A stretch of DNA of 64,000 nt from positions 744,001 to 808,000 of the forward strand of contig NZ_OW824151.1 of NCBI RefSeq assembly GCF_942548115.1, written 5' to 3'. Origin of the DNA: Aeromicrobium sp. Leaf245. Its GTDB lineage: Bacteria > Actinomycetota > Actinomycetes > Propionibacteriales > Nocardioidaceae. Numbering within the stretch: position 1 is the first letter of the stretch; each line of letters opens with the position of its first letter. Shown here piece by piece: positions 55,894 to 64,000 of this stretch. The position numbers and the translations under genes are program-made. The notes under the pieces are model-generated. The model saw only the letters and a program-made list of their open reading frames with translations, had not been told where the DNA came from and searched no databases.

Positions 55894-58271
55894 CCGCGGG
55901 GGTGGCGCCGACCCACGTCGGTTCACGGACCCGACGACTGCGCGGTGACGCCTTCCTCACGGGCCGCGCGCGCTACGTCGGCGACATCCGTCCGGCCGGT
56001 GCGCTGCACCTCGCGATCCTGCGGAGCCCGCACGCACACGCGCGCATCGTCGACGTCGACCTCGAGGCGGCACGCCGGAGCCCCGGCGTGGTCGCGGCGC
56101 TCGACGGCGTCGGCGCTGCCGAGCTGGCCGACCCGATCCCGCACTTCATCGACCCTGCGACGTTTGGCGGGCGCAGCGTCGAGGTGCGCTGCCTCGCGCT
56201 CGGCGAGGTCGTCCACGTGGGCCAGCCCGTGGCAGCGGTCGTCGCCGAGACGATCCACGACGCCGAGGCCGCGCTGGACGCGATCTCGGTGGAGTACGAA
56301 CCGCTGCCGCACGTCCTCGATGCGGTGCGGGCCCTCGAGTCGACCGCGCCGCGCGCATACGCCGACTGGCCGGACAACGTGGTCATGGCCGGCTCGTACA
56401 CCCAGGGCGACGTCGACGAGGAGCTCACGCGCTGCGAGCGCGTGCTCACGACGACCATGACGATCCAGCGCTACTCCCAGCAGCCGATGGAGACCCGCGG
56501 CTACGTGGCGACCTGGGACGAGCAGACCCGGCGCATGACGCTGCACGGCTCGTGCCAGAACCCGCACCCCCTGCGAGCCGTGCTGGCCTCGGCCCTGCGC
56601 CTCGGTGAGGAGCAGGTGCAGGTCGTGGTGCCCGACGTCGGCGGCGCGTTCGGCCTCAAGATGCACGGCCACCCCGAGGAGCCGCTCGTCTGCGTCTTGA
56701 GCCGGATCACTGGCCGCCCGGTGCGCTGGACCGAGCGGCGCAGCGACTGCCTGCTCGTGGGCGGACGCGAGCAGCACCACGAGGTCACGGTCGGCTTCGA
56801 CGGCGACGGCCGCGTGCGCGCGCTGCGCGACGACCTGGTCGCCAACGTCGGCGCCCTCGGCGCCGCGCCCGGCTGGGGCATGGCCTACCTGACCGCGCTC
56901 GCCTTCCCCACGGGCTACGACGTCCAGGTCGTCGACGCACGCTTCCGGATCGTGGCGACGAACAAGTCGCCGTGGAACGCCTCGCGCGGGTACGGCAAGG
57001 AGGCCACGAACCTCATGATGGAGCGCGTCATGGACCTCGTGGCGCGCGAGCTCGGCCTCGACCCCGCCGAGGTGCGGCACCGCAACCTCATCGCCGACGA
57101 CGCCTTCCCGTACAAGACCACCGCCGGGCTCAACATCGACAGCGGCCAGTACCACCTGGCGCTCGACCGGGTCCGCGCGCTCGTCGACGAGCCGGGCGTC
57201 CGCCGCGGGCAGCGGGAGCAGTCGGCCGACGCGACGGTGCGCACCGGCCTGGGCCTGGCCTTCGAGCTGACGCCGGAGGCCGGCGGCACGCCCGGCACCC
57301 TGGTCGGCGGCTTCGACACCTCGACCGTCCGCGTGGCGCCGAGCGGACAGGTCACCGTCCTGACCGGCGTCACCTCGCCCGGCGGCGGCAACGACACCGG
57401 CATCGCCCAGATCGTCGCCGACCGGCTCGGCGTCGCGCCTGCGGCGATCACCGTGGTGCAGGGCGACACCGACCGCTGCCCCTACGGCTTCGGCAACTTC
57501 AGCGGACGGAGCATGGTCGTGGGCGGCAGTGCCGCCGCGCTCGCCGCCGAGGACATCGCCCTGCGCCTGCGGACCGTGGCAGCGTCGCTGCTCGACGTCA
57601 CCGTCGACGAGGTCGTCCTCGCCGATGGCCGGGCTCGGGCGGGCGACCGTTCGTGCCCGCTCGAAGAGGTCGCCCTCACGGTGTACTCGCAGGCGTTCGG
57701 CGTCGCCGACGGCGTCACGCCGGCGCTGGAGTCGACGCGGGTCTACAAGCCCGACAACCTGACGTTCGTGCCCGACGAGCACGGTCGGCCGCAGACCTAC
57801 CCGACCTACTCCTACGCGGTGCACGCCGCCGTGGTCGACGTCGACGTGGAGACGGGCATCTCGACGGTGCGCCGCTTCGGCGTCGTGCACGACTGCGGGA
57901 CGGTCATCAACCCCACGCTGGTGGAGGGCCAGATGCACGGGGCCGTCGCCATGGGCATCGGCGCCGCGCTGATGGAGTCGATCGTCCACGACGACGACGG
58001 TTGCCTCGTCACGGACCGTCTCAAGCGCTACCTCATGCCGCGCGCGGGGGACCTGCCCGACATCGAGGTCGAGCACCTGGTGACCCCGAGCCCCTTCACC
58101 CTGCTCGGCGCCAAGGGCGCCGGCGAGGCGGGGGTCGGCGGCGCACTGTCGGCCGTGGTCAACGCGATCGACGACGCCCTGGCGCCGCTCGGTGTCGTGC
58201 TCGACCGGCTGCCCCTGACCCCGCCCACGGTCCTGGCCGCCTTGCAGACGGCCGAGGGGAGGAACGCATGA
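55890..58271 (+). CDS. xanthine dehydrogenase-family molybdopterin-binding (large) subunit
   Basis: 793 residues. Domains in order: small a/b hammerhead (GDAFLTGRARYVGDI), then molybdopterin domain with VPDVGGAFGLKMHGHPEE, NKSPWNASRGYGKEATNLMMERVMD, and the C-terminal GAKGAGEAGVGGALSAVVNAIDD containing the catalytic Glu. It would hydroxylate a heterocycle or aldehyde using water. The RGYGKEATN site differs from the CO dehydrogenase AYXCSFR loop. The GTG overlaps the AllA stop. The substrate is unknown. Confidence 0.9.
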   Translation: MTAGVAPTHVGSRTRRLRGDAFLTGRARYVGDIRPAGALHLAILRSPHAHARIVDVDLEAARRSPGVVAALDGVGAAELADPIPHFIDPATFGGRSVEVRCLALGEVVHVGQPVAAVVAETIHDAEAALDAISVEYEPLPHVLDAVRALESTAPRAYADWPDNVVMAGSYTQGDVDEELTRCERVLTTTMTIQRYSQQPMETRGYVATWDEQTRRMTLHGSCQNPHPLRAVLASALRLGEEQVQVVVPDVGGAFGLKMHGHPEEPLVCVLSRITGRPVRWTERRSDCLLVGGREQHHEVTVGFDGDGRVRALRDDLVANVGALGAAPGWGMAYLTALAFPTGYDVQVVDARFRIVATNKSPWNASRGYGKEATNLMMERVMDLVARELGLDPAEVRHRNLIADDAFPYKTTAGLNIDSGQYHLALDRVRALVDEPGVRRGQREQSADATVRTGLGLAFELTPEAGGTPGTLVGGFDTSTVRVAPSGQVTVLTGVTSPGGGNDTGIAQIVADRLGVAPAAITVVQGDTDRCPYGFGNFSGRSMVVGGSAAALAAEDIALRLRTVAASLLDVTVDEVVLADGRARAGDRSCPLEEVALTVYSQAFGVADGVTPALESTRVYKPDNLTFVPDEHGRPQTYPTYSYAVHAAVVDVDVETGISTVRRFGVVHDCGTVINPTLVEGQMHGAVAMGIGAALMESIVHDDDGCLVTDRLKRYLMPRAGDLPDIEVEHLVTPSPFTLLGAKGAGEAGVGGALSAVVNAIDDALAPLGVVLDRLPLTPPTVLAALQTAEGRNA

Positions 58272-59092
58272 TCCGCCACCGGTTCCGCCACGAGCGGCCG
58301 ACGGCGCTGGCCGACGCGGTGGCGGTGCTGGCCGAGGCCGGGCCACGTGCCCGCGTGCTGGGCGGTGGCACCCTGCTCGTCCCTGAGATGGTCGCGGGCG
58401 AGGCGTCCCCGGACCACGTGGTCGACCTCGGAAGACTGGGCCTGCAGCCGGTCCGCCTCGACGGGGACGACCTCGTCCTCGCGGCCACCGCCACCTACGC
58501 CGACGTGCTGGCGGACCCGCGGGTCGCCGAGCACGCGCCCACCCTCGTCGCGATGGCCTCCGGCGTCACGGGGGGCGTGCAGCTGCTCAACGCGGCGACG
58601 CTCGCCGGGTCCGCCTGCCAGGCGGCACCCGGGTCGGACGTCCCCGGCTGCCTCGCGGCGCTCGACGCCCGCTTCCGCCTGGCCAGCGAGGAGGGCGTGC
58701 GCGAGGTCGGCGTCGACGCGTTCTTCCTCCAAGCCCACCGCACCGCCCTGCGACCGGACGAGCTGCTCCTGGAGATCGTGCTCCCGAGCACGGCGGGACG
58801 CGCGCACGGGTACGTGAAGCTCAAGCACGCGGCGAGCTCGTGGCCGATCGCGACCGGGGCGTGCGTCCTCGACGCGGACGGCCGGCGTGTGCGGGTCGCC
58901 ATCGGCGCGGCCGGTCCCGTCCCCGTCGTCCTCGAGCGGGACGTGGCCCCCGGGGCCGGGGCGCTCGCGGCCGAGGTGGCGGCGCTGCTGCAGCAGACCT
59001 GGGACGACGTCCTGGCCGACGCCGGCTACCGGCGCAGCGTCGCGCCCGTCGCCGCCCGACGAGCTCTCGAGCAGGCAGGAGTCGCACCATGA
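58268..59092 (+). CDS. molybdenum hydroxylase FAD-binding (medium) subunit
   Basis: 274 residues, CoxM/CutM-like. The FAD-binding half has ARVLGGGTLLVPEMVAGEA and TGGVQLLNAATLAGSACQAAPGSD, corresponding to the family's AGGxS and TxGGN-type loops. The CO-dehydrogenase-type C-terminal domain follows (ASSWPIATGACVLDADG). It passes electrons from the 2Fe-2S subunit to an acceptor. Overlaps both neighbours by four bases (ATGA). Confidence 0.9.
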   Translation: MIRHRFRHERPTALADAVAVLAEAGPRARVLGGGTLLVPEMVAGEASPDHVVDLGRLGLQPVRLDGDDLVLAATATYADVLADPRVAEHAPTLVAMASGVTGGVQLLNAATLAGSACQAAPGSDVPGCLAALDARFRLASEEGVREVGVDAFFLQAHRTALRPDELLLEIVLPSTAGRAHGYVKLKHAASSWPIATGACVLDADGRRVRVAIGAAGPVPVVLERDVAPGAGALAAEVAALLQQTWDDVLADAGYRRSVAPVAARRALEQAGVAP

Positions 59093-59607
59093 GCCACGAT
59101 CCGACGGCTGCGTCGCAGGACGCGCCGCTCCGGCTCAGCGTCAACGGCGAGGACCGTGCGGTCGCCCTCGACCCGCGCCTCACGTTGCTCGAGCTGGTAC
59201 GTGAGGGTCTCGGTCTCACCGGCACCCACCTCGGCTGCCAGACGGGCGACTGCGGCGCCTGCACGGTGGCGCTCGACGACCGCAGCGTGAAGTCGTGCAT
59301 GGTGCTCGCAGGCAGCGTCGACGGCGCCGCGCTGACGACGATCGAGGGCTTCGCCGGAGGGTCCGCCCCCGTCGAAGGGGCCGAGCAGCTCGACGTCGTG
59401 CAGGAGTCCTTCTGGGACGAGTACGGGTTCCAGTGCGGGTTCTGCTTGCCTGGGATGCTGTTCGCCACGCGCGAGCTGCTCGCGACGAACGCCGACCCGA
59501 CGGACGAGGAGATCCGCGCGGCACTGGTCGGCAACCTGTGCCGATGCACCGGCTACCACAACATCGTGCGCGCGGTCCGCGAGGCGGCCGCGCGGATGCG
59601 GGCCTGA
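59089..59607 (+). CDS. molybdenum hydroxylase [2Fe-2S] (small) subunit
   Basis: 172 residues, CoxS/CutS-like. The plant-type ferredoxin cluster is GCQTGDCGACTV; the second, deeper cluster has CGFCLPGM and NLCRCTGYHNI. All eight cysteines are present. It completes the three-subunit (L-M-S) enzyme; the gene order here is L-M-S, rather than M-S-L. Last gene of the operon. Confidence 0.94.
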   Translation: MSHDPTAASQDAPLRLSVNGEDRAVALDPRLTLLELVREGLGLTGTHLGCQTGDCGACTVALDDRSVKSCMVLAGSVDGAALTTIEGFAGGSAPVEGAEQLDVVQESFWDEYGFQCGFCLPGMLFATRELLATNADPTDEEIRAALVGNLCRCTGYHNIVRAVREAAARMRA

Positions 59608-59690
59608 GCCCGCCGAGGCTGCTGTCCCGGCGGGGTGGTGCCCGGCTCGCCCGGACCACGGTCGGGAGTCCGTGCGCGGCTGCGAATCTT

Positions 59691-59720
59691 TTGCGGATAC
59701 GTATGCGCTGGTAGTAGCCT
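59691..59720 (+). promoter_or_regulatory. LacI-gene promoter with ATACGTAT operator
   Basis: GCGGATACGTATGCGC (59693-59708) is a palindrome around ATACGTAT, between TTGCGG (59691-59696) and TAGCCT (59715-59720), an 18-base spaced -35/-10 candidate. It suggests autoregulation. Confidence 0.65.
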
Positions 59721-59764
59721 GCGCGCAGTCAGACGGTCAGGCCGACGAGAGGCACGGGGTCCAC

Positions 59765-60781
59765 GTGGTCACCAGCAGGGACGTGGCGTCGGCCGCGGGC
59801 GTGTCCCAGGCGACGGTCTCGCGAACGCTGTCGGGCGCCGCGGGCGTCTCCGAGGAGATCCGGGCCCGTGTCATCAAGGCCGCCGAGGAGCTCGGCTACG
59901 AGCTGAACTTCGCAGCGCGGGCCATGCGGCTCAAGCGCAGCGGCACGATCGGTGTGGTCGTGGACCGCGTCACCAACCCGTTCTACCCCGAGGTCATCGA
60001 GTCCCTGTCGCGCACCCTCGACAGCCTGGACCTGCGGATGATCCTGTGGGACTCCCAGGGAGCGGGGGAGAAGGGCGCCATCCAGGCGATCGGCCAGAAG
60101 ATGGTCGACGGCCTCATCTTCACCACGGCCACGAGCACCTCCACCGCCCTGCGCACCGCGCTGGACGCCGGGGCCCCGCTCGTGCTCGTCAACCGCATCG
60201 TCGAGGGGGTGCGCTGCGACCAGGTCGACTCCGACAACGCGTCGGTCTCCTCGCGGGTGGCGCACTACTTCGCCGTCAACGGCAGGGTCCGGGCCGGCCT
60301 CATCACGGGCTCGCCCGACGCGAGCACCGCCCACGACCGGAGGGTCGGCTTCGTGCGGGGTGCGGCGGCGCACGGTGTGGAGATCCCGTCGGAGTTCGTC
60401 ATGGACGGCCGCTTCTCCCACCGCGGCGGCTACGAGGCGTTGCAGCGAATGTTCGAGCACCCCGACCCGCCCACGGCAGTCTTCTGCAGCAACGACCTCA
60501 GCGCCTTCGGCGCCCTCGACGCGGCCCGTGCCGCCGGCATCGTCGTGCCCGACGACCTGTGGATCGTCGGGTACGACGACGTCGACATGGCCTCCTGGGA
60601 GGCGTTCAGCCTCAGCACCGCTCGCCAGCCGGTCGAGGAGATGGTGCGCGTGGGTGTGCACCTGCTCCTCGAGCGCATCGACAGCCCGCGGCGTCCGTCG
60701 ACGCATCAGCGTTTCGTCAGCGAGCTGGTCGTGCGCGACTCCACGGGTTGGGTGCCGGTCCCCGAGCGCGCGCTCGTCTGA
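59765..60781 (+). CDS. LacI-family transcriptional regulator
   Basis: 338 residues. The helix-turn-helix and hinge are at the N-terminus (SRDVASAAGVSQATVSRTLSG, then RAMRLKRSGTIGVVVD), and a periplasmic-binding-like effector domain follows, with AVFCSNDLSAFGALDAARAAG near the C-terminal half. The GTG at 59765 gives the usual short N-terminus; the frame stays open upstream but that region contains its own promoter. It sits in the middle of a cluster with four ATACGTAT palindromes and is the likely binder of all of them. Confidence 0.92.
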   Translation: MVTSRDVASAAGVSQATVSRTLSGAAGVSEEIRARVIKAAEELGYELNFAARAMRLKRSGTIGVVVDRVTNPFYPEVIESLSRTLDSLDLRMILWDSQGAGEKGAIQAIGQKMVDGLIFTTATSTSTALRTALDAGAPLVLVNRIVEGVRCDQVDSDNASVSSRVAHYFAVNGRVRAGLITGSPDASTAHDRRVGFVRGAAAHGVEIPSEFVMDGRFSHRGGYEALQRMFEHPDPPTAVFCSNDLSAFGALDAARAAGIVVPDDLWIVGYDDVDMASWEAFSLSTARQPVEEMVRVGVHLLLERIDSPRRPSTHQRFVSELVVRDSTGWVPVPERALV

Positions 60782-60797
60782 GCGGCCGCTGCCCGAT

Positions 60798-60820
60798 CGG
60801 CGCCCACCGGGTGGGTGCCG
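60798..60820. terminator. bidirectional terminator between LacI and lyase genes
   Basis: CGGCGCCCAC (60798-60807) pairs with GTGGGTGCCG (60811-60820), one G-T pair, loop CGG, between the convergent genes. Confidence 0.65.
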
Positions 60821-60844
60821 CGTGCCGGGCCGGGCCCGGGCGGG

Positions 60845-61738
60845 TCAGCCCCGCTCGGGCAGCTGGGTGAGGACGGCCGCCTCGAGGTCGTCGACGCGAC
60901 CCTGGCCCATCAGGGCGTTCATCTCGTCGAGGCTCATCATCTGCGGCTGCCACGCGGCGGTCGACCCCGCGTCGCGGATCCCGGCGTAGAGCTCGGAGAT
61001 GACGCGCCCCGCGAGCCGGAGCGCGGCCGTGGGGTACAGCGCGATCGCGTAGCCCATCGCGTCGATCTCCTCGAGCGGCAGGATGGGGGTGCGGCCGGAC
61101 TCGGTGAGGTTCACGATCAGCCGGCCCGGGATCTCGGTGGCGATGCGCTCCAGGTGCTCGCGGCTCTCGGGCGCGTCGACGAAGACGGCGTCGACACCGA
61201 GGTCGTGGTAGCGCTTGCCCCGCTCGATCGCCTCGTCGACGCCGAGCGGGCCCAGCGCGTCCGTCCGGGCGATGACGAGGGCGTCGGCGCGGGTCCGCAC
61301 GGCGGCGGCGACCTTGCGCTCCATCTGCAGGACCGGGATGACCTCCTTGCCCTGCATGTGGCCGCACCGCTTGGGCGCGACCTGGTCCTCGATCTGCACC
61401 GCCGCGGCGCCGGCCTGCTCCAGGCGGCGCACGGTGGCCGCGACGGCGGTGACGTCGCCGTAGCCGGTGTCGGCGTCGACGATGACCGAGACGGGCGTGC
61501 TCGTCGTGATGGCCGCGACCGCGTCGACGACGTCGGTCATGCCGGTGACGCCGAGGTCGGGCTGGCCGTGGCGCCACGCCGCCACGGCGTACCCGCTGAG
61601 GTAGAAGGCCTCGAAGCCGGCCGCCGCGGCGCAGTGCGCCTCCAAGGGCGTGCCGCCGCCGGGTGCCGCGAGGACCCCGTCGCGGTCGAGGAGGCCCCGC
61701 AGGGTGTCGCCGGGGCTGGTGCGGGGCGTCGTCGTCAT
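60845..61738 (-). CDS. isocitrate lyase/PEP mutase superfamily C-C lyase
   Basis: 297 residues, the size of 2-methylisocitrate lyase and 2,3-dimethylmalate lyase. The Mg site is VDADTGYGDV, the catalytic loop KRCGHMQGKEVIP holds the Cys of true lyases (absent from PEP mutases), and ARTDALGPLGVDEAIERGKRY follows. AGGA precedes the ATG at 61738. It would cleave a 2-hydroxy-dicarboxylate or tricarboxylate to pyruvate or succinate plus an aldehyde or acid. Divergent from the SDR-LeuC operon with operators between. Confidence 0.9.
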   Translation of the reverse strand: MTTTPRTSPGDTLRGLLDRDGVLAAPGGGTPLEAHCAAAAGFEAFYLSGYAVAAWRHGQPDLGVTGMTDVVDAVAAITTSTPVSVIVDADTGYGDVTAVAATVRRLEQAGAAAVQIEDQVAPKRCGHMQGKEVIPVLQMERKVAAAVRTRADALVIARTDALGPLGVDEAIERGKRYHDLGVDAVFVDAPESREHLERIATEIPGRLIVNLTESGRTPILPLEEIDAMGYAIALYPTAALRLAGRVISELYAGIRDAGSTAAWQPQMMSLDEMNALMGQGRVDDLEAAVLTQLPERG

Positions 61739-61805
61739 GGCGGTCCTGTCGTCGGGGAGAAGATGGGGCGTGGGCCGCCGGTGCTCGGCGTCGGCGGTCG
61801 CGGTC

Positions 61806-61820
61806 GAGTATACGTATTCA
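61806..61820 (-). promoter_or_regulatory. ATACGTAT operator and -10 of the lyase gene
   Basis: ATACGTAT lies at 61810-61817, with right half GTATTCAG as in the 55.3-kb operator. On the minus strand TATACT (61812-61807) is a good -10 hexamer for the lyase gene. Confidence 0.7.
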
Positions 61821-61872
61821 GCCACGTGGGCTCCACCCCTTCGTCGCTCTGTGAGATTGTCTCGCGAAAGCG

Positions 61873-61910
61873 TTGACGACGCGGCAGCACGATGCTTGTA
61901 TACGTATACA
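61873..61910 (+). promoter_or_regulatory. SDR-LeuC promoter with perfect operator
   Basis: TTGACG (61873-61878), 17 bases, TTGTAT (61896-61901) make a strong promoter. The perfect palindrome TGTATACGTATACA (61897-61910) overlaps its -10 and start site, giving direct repression. The leader is about 70 bases. Confidence 0.8.
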
Positions 61911-61977
61911 GACACCGAGCGAAGGACCGGAACATCCGGATCCAGGGCGGCAGCCGCCCACTGAGACGGGAGACCGC

Positions 61978-62781
61978 ATGCGTGAGGACCAACCGCACAC
62001 CGCCCCTCTGGCGGGTCGCGTCGCGGTGGTCACCGGTGGCGCTCGTGGCATCGGCCGCGAGATCGCCCTGGCGGCGGCCGAGGCCGGGGCGCGTGTCGCC
62101 GTCACGGCGCGCCGGGTCGAGGACGCGCAGGGCACGGTCGACGACATCGTCGCCCGTGGCGGCGAGGGACTCGCCGTCGCGCTCGACCTGTCCGTGCGTG
62201 AGCAGGTCGCGCCCGCCTTCGCCCAGGTCGTCGAGTCCTTCGGCGCGCTCGACGTGCTCGTGTGCAACAGCGGCGTCGGTGGTCCGTCGGCGGCCCTGTG
62301 GTCGGTCACCGACGAGCAGTGGGACGACGTCGTCGACGTCAACCTCACCGGCACCTTCCTGTCGATCCGCGCGGCCACGCCCCACATGGTCGAGGCCGGC
62401 CGGGGCGTCGTGCTGGTGATCGGCTCCATGACGGGGAAGCGTCCACTGCTGCACCGGGCCCCGTACGCCGCCACCAAGCTCGCGATGGTCGGTCTGTGCC
62501 GGACGCTCGCCCTCGACCTCGGCGAGCACGGCGTTCGCGCGAACGTGGTCTCGCCGGGGTTCGTCGCGGGCGAGCGGCTCGAGTGGGTCATCGAGAACCA
62601 GGCGACGGCGCTCGGCTCCGACGTGGCCACCGTCCGCGAGGAGCTGCTCGACGGCACCCCGCTCAAGCGGTTCACCACCGCCGAGGACGTGGCGGCTACC
62701 GTCGTCTTCCTCGCCAGCGACGCGGCATCCGCGATCACCGGTGAGGACGTCAACGTCTCCTCCGGGCTGGTGATGTACTGA
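61978..62781 (+). CDS. short-chain dehydrogenase/reductase
   Basis: 267 residues, classical [11 protein letters not shown] (about residues 20-27) for NAD(P), VCNSGVGG in place of NNAG, catalytic Ser in VIGSMTGKR and YAATK, and the C-terminal [15 protein letters not shown]. Ribosome site CGGGAGA precedes the ATG. Its stop overlaps the LeuC-like ATG (TGATG). It would oxidise or reduce a hydroxy acid intermediate in the regulon's pathway; substrate unknown. Confidence 0.9.
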   Translation: MREDQPHTAPLAGRVAVVTGGARGIGREIALAAAEAGARVAVTARRVEDAQGTVDDIVARGGEGLAVALDLSVREQVAPAFAQVVESFGALDVLVCNSGVGGPSAALWSVTDEQWDDVVDVNLTGTFLSIRAATPHMVEAGRGVVLVIGSMTGKRPLLHRAPYAATKLAMVGLCRTLALDLGEHGVRANVVSPGFVAGERLEWVIENQATALGSDVATVREELLDGTPLKRFTTAEDVAATVVFLASDAASAITGEDVNVSSGLVMY

Positions 62782-64000
62782 TGACCGGCACCCTCTTCGA
62801 CAAGGTCTGGGACCAGCACGTGGTTCGGTCCGCGCCGGGTGAGGCCGACCTGCTCTACGTCGACCTGCACCTCGTGCAGGAGGTCTCGAGCCCGCAGGCG
62901 TTCAGCCAGCTGCGGCTCGACGGCCGACCGGTGCGGCGCCCGGACCTGACCCTGGCGACCGCCGACCACGCGGTGCCGACACTGGGCCGTGGGCTCGCGC
63001 TCGCCGACGACACGGCACGCCTGCAGGTCGAGACCCTGACGCAGAACTGCGAGGACTTCGGCGTCCCGCTGTACGGCGTCGGTGACCCCCGTCAGGGCAT
63101 CGTCCACGTGATCGGCCCAGAGCTGGGCCTCACGCAGCCGGGGATGACGATCGTCTGCGGCGACAGCCACACCTCCACGCACGGCGCGTTCGGCGCCCTG
63201 GCGTTCGGCATCGGGACCTCGGAGATCGCCCACGTCCTCGCCACCCAATGCCTCCCCCAGCAGCGGCCCCGCACGCTCCTCGTCGAGGTGAGCGGCGAGC
63301 TCGGCCCCGGCGTCACCGCCAAGGACCTGGCCCTGACCCTGATGCACGAGCTCGGCACGGGCGGCGCCGCGGGCTACGCGGTCGAGTACCGCGGCGACAC
63401 CGTCAGCCGGTTGTCGATGGAGGGTCGCATGACCCTGTGCAACATGACCATCGAGATGGGTGGTCGGATCGGCATGGTCGCGCCGGACGAGACCACGTAC
63501 GCCTACCTGCGCGACCGCCCGTTCGTGGCGGCGATGGACCAGGGTCTCGACGAGCTCGTCGCCACCTGGGCCGAACTGCGCAGCGATCCCGACGCGGCCT
63601 TCGACGCGATGCGCCACGTCGACGCCACCTCCGTCGTGCCCATGGTCAGCTGGGGCACGACGCCCGCCATGAGCGTGCCCGTCACGTCGCGCGTGCCGCT
63701 GCCGGACGATCAGCCCGACCCCGACGCCGCGCGTCGCGCCCTGGAGTACATGGGACTGCAGGGGGGCGAGGCGCTCCAGGACGTCGCGATCGACCGGGTG
63801 TTCATCGGCTCGTGCACGAACGGCCGCATCGAGGACCTGCGCGCCGCGGCCGACGTGCTGCGCGGTCGTCACGTCGCCCCCGGCGTCGAGGCGATGGTCG
63901 TCCCGGGCTCCGCGGCGGTCCGTCGCCAGGCCGAGGAGGAGGGCCTCGGCGAGGTCTTCGAGGCCGCCGGGCTCTCCTGGCGCACGCCCGGTTGCTCGAT
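62781..64000 (+). CDS. aconitase-family hydratase, LeuC-like large subunit (truncated by window end)
   Basis: Starts at ATG 62781 and runs off the window after about 406 residues; the family is about 465. Seen: [58 protein letters not shown], and the Fe-S cysteine [13 protein letters not shown]; the last in-window residues, TPGCS, begin the second cluster pair. Isopropylmalate isomerase is the best-known member. Clustering with an SDR, a lyase and a LacI regulator, rather than leucine genes, suggests a catabolic homologue such as a dimethylmaleate- or citraconate-type hydratase. A LeuD-like subunit is expected just beyond. Confidence 0.88.
   Translation, partial: MTGTLFDKVWDQHVVRSAPGEADLLYVDLHLVQEVSSPQAFSQLRLDGRPVRRPDLTLATADHAVPTLGRGLALADDTARLQVETLTQNCEDFGVPLYGVGDPRQGIVHVIGPELGLTQPGMTIVCGDSHTSTHGAFGALAFGIGTSEIAHVLATQCLPQQRPRTLLVEVSGELGPGVTAKDLALTLMHELGTGGAAGYAVEYRGDTVSRLSMEGRMTLCNMTIEMGGRIGMVAPDETTYAYLRDRPFVAAMDQGLDELVATWAELRSDPDAAFDAMRHVDATSVVPMVSWGTTPAMSVPVTSRVPLPDDQPDPDAARRALEYMGLQGGEALQDVAIDRVFIGSCTNGRIEDLRAAADVLRGRHVAPGVEAMVVPGSAAVRRQAEEEGLGEVFEAAGLSWRTPGCS

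Noticed and set aside
62781-64000. Calling the LeuC-like gene as leucine-biosynthetic leuC
   Set aside because: The neighbours are a LacI regulator, an ICL-type lyase and an SDR with shared operators, not leu genes; only family membership is claimed.

Overview
The window is high-GC DNA from an actinobacterium. WhiB4/WblA, MshA (mycothiol synthesis), CarD, SenX3-RegX3 and several gene blocks whose order matches Mycobacterium tuberculosis point to Actinomycetota. The lack of mycolate genes and the general gene content suggest Propionibacteriales (for example Nocardioidaceae), but this is inference. No transposase, phage gene or CRISPR array was seen.

Layout. 0-7 kb: a LysR regulator, a secreted S1 protease, a composite hairpin repeat, lysC-asd (with a probable internal start for the aspartokinase beta subunit), a 75-bp tandem repeat and a GNAT gene. 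7-20.5 kb: membrane and acyl-CoA ligase genes, tRNA-Pro, a metallophosphoesterase, YqeY, then the conserved block ponA2 / whiB4 / two ArsA-like ATPases / DUF4177 / RidA / NUDIX / MBL-fold hydrolase. 20.5-24.7 kb: typA, and a MarR-MFS efflux pair. 24.7-35.1 kb: SDR / mshA / YbjN, a second composite repeat, an aliphatic sulfonate or taurine-type ABC transporter, a DsbA-like protein, gpmA, senX3-regX3 and phoU, with a PHO-box array in the senX3/phoU divergent gap. 35.2-42.9 kb: lipoprotein, carD, ispF, secreted C39 peptidase, cysS, rlmB, a third composite repeat, galE and an SRPBCC protein. 42.9-49 kb: an organosulfur-desulfurisation locus (SsuD-like and SfnG monooxygenases, two SfnB/DszC-like flavoenzymes, OsmC, flavin reductase). 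49-54.7 kb: phenylalanine hydroxylase, DinB, a small Cys-rich protein, a carboxymuconolactone-decarboxylase-like protein divergent from a CsoR/CstR-type repressor with two palindromic operators, a sugar-lactone oxidase and a PLP enzyme. 54.7-55.2 kb: tRNA-Thr followed by a tandem array of tRNA-sized degenerate copies. 55.2-64 kb: a catabolic regulon (ureidoglycolate-lyase-like protein, three-subunit molybdenum hydroxylase, LacI regulator, isocitrate-lyase/PEP-mutase-family lyase, SDR, LeuC-like hydratase cut by the window edge), joined by four palindromes with an ATACGTAT core.

The most unusual features are: (1) composite intergenic elements in which inverted 'CTCCGAAAGGGCCTCGACC' ends enclose exchangeable long hairpins, plus shorter relatives; (2) the tRNA-Thr tail array, whose 73-bp period equals the tRNA length; (3) the ATACGTAT regulon, whose enzymes resemble parts of an anaerobic-type nicotinate/dimethylmalate route. 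Many genes have a TANNNT box 6-7 nt before an ATG/GTG and no Shine-Dalgarno sequence, which suggests leaderless transcripts.
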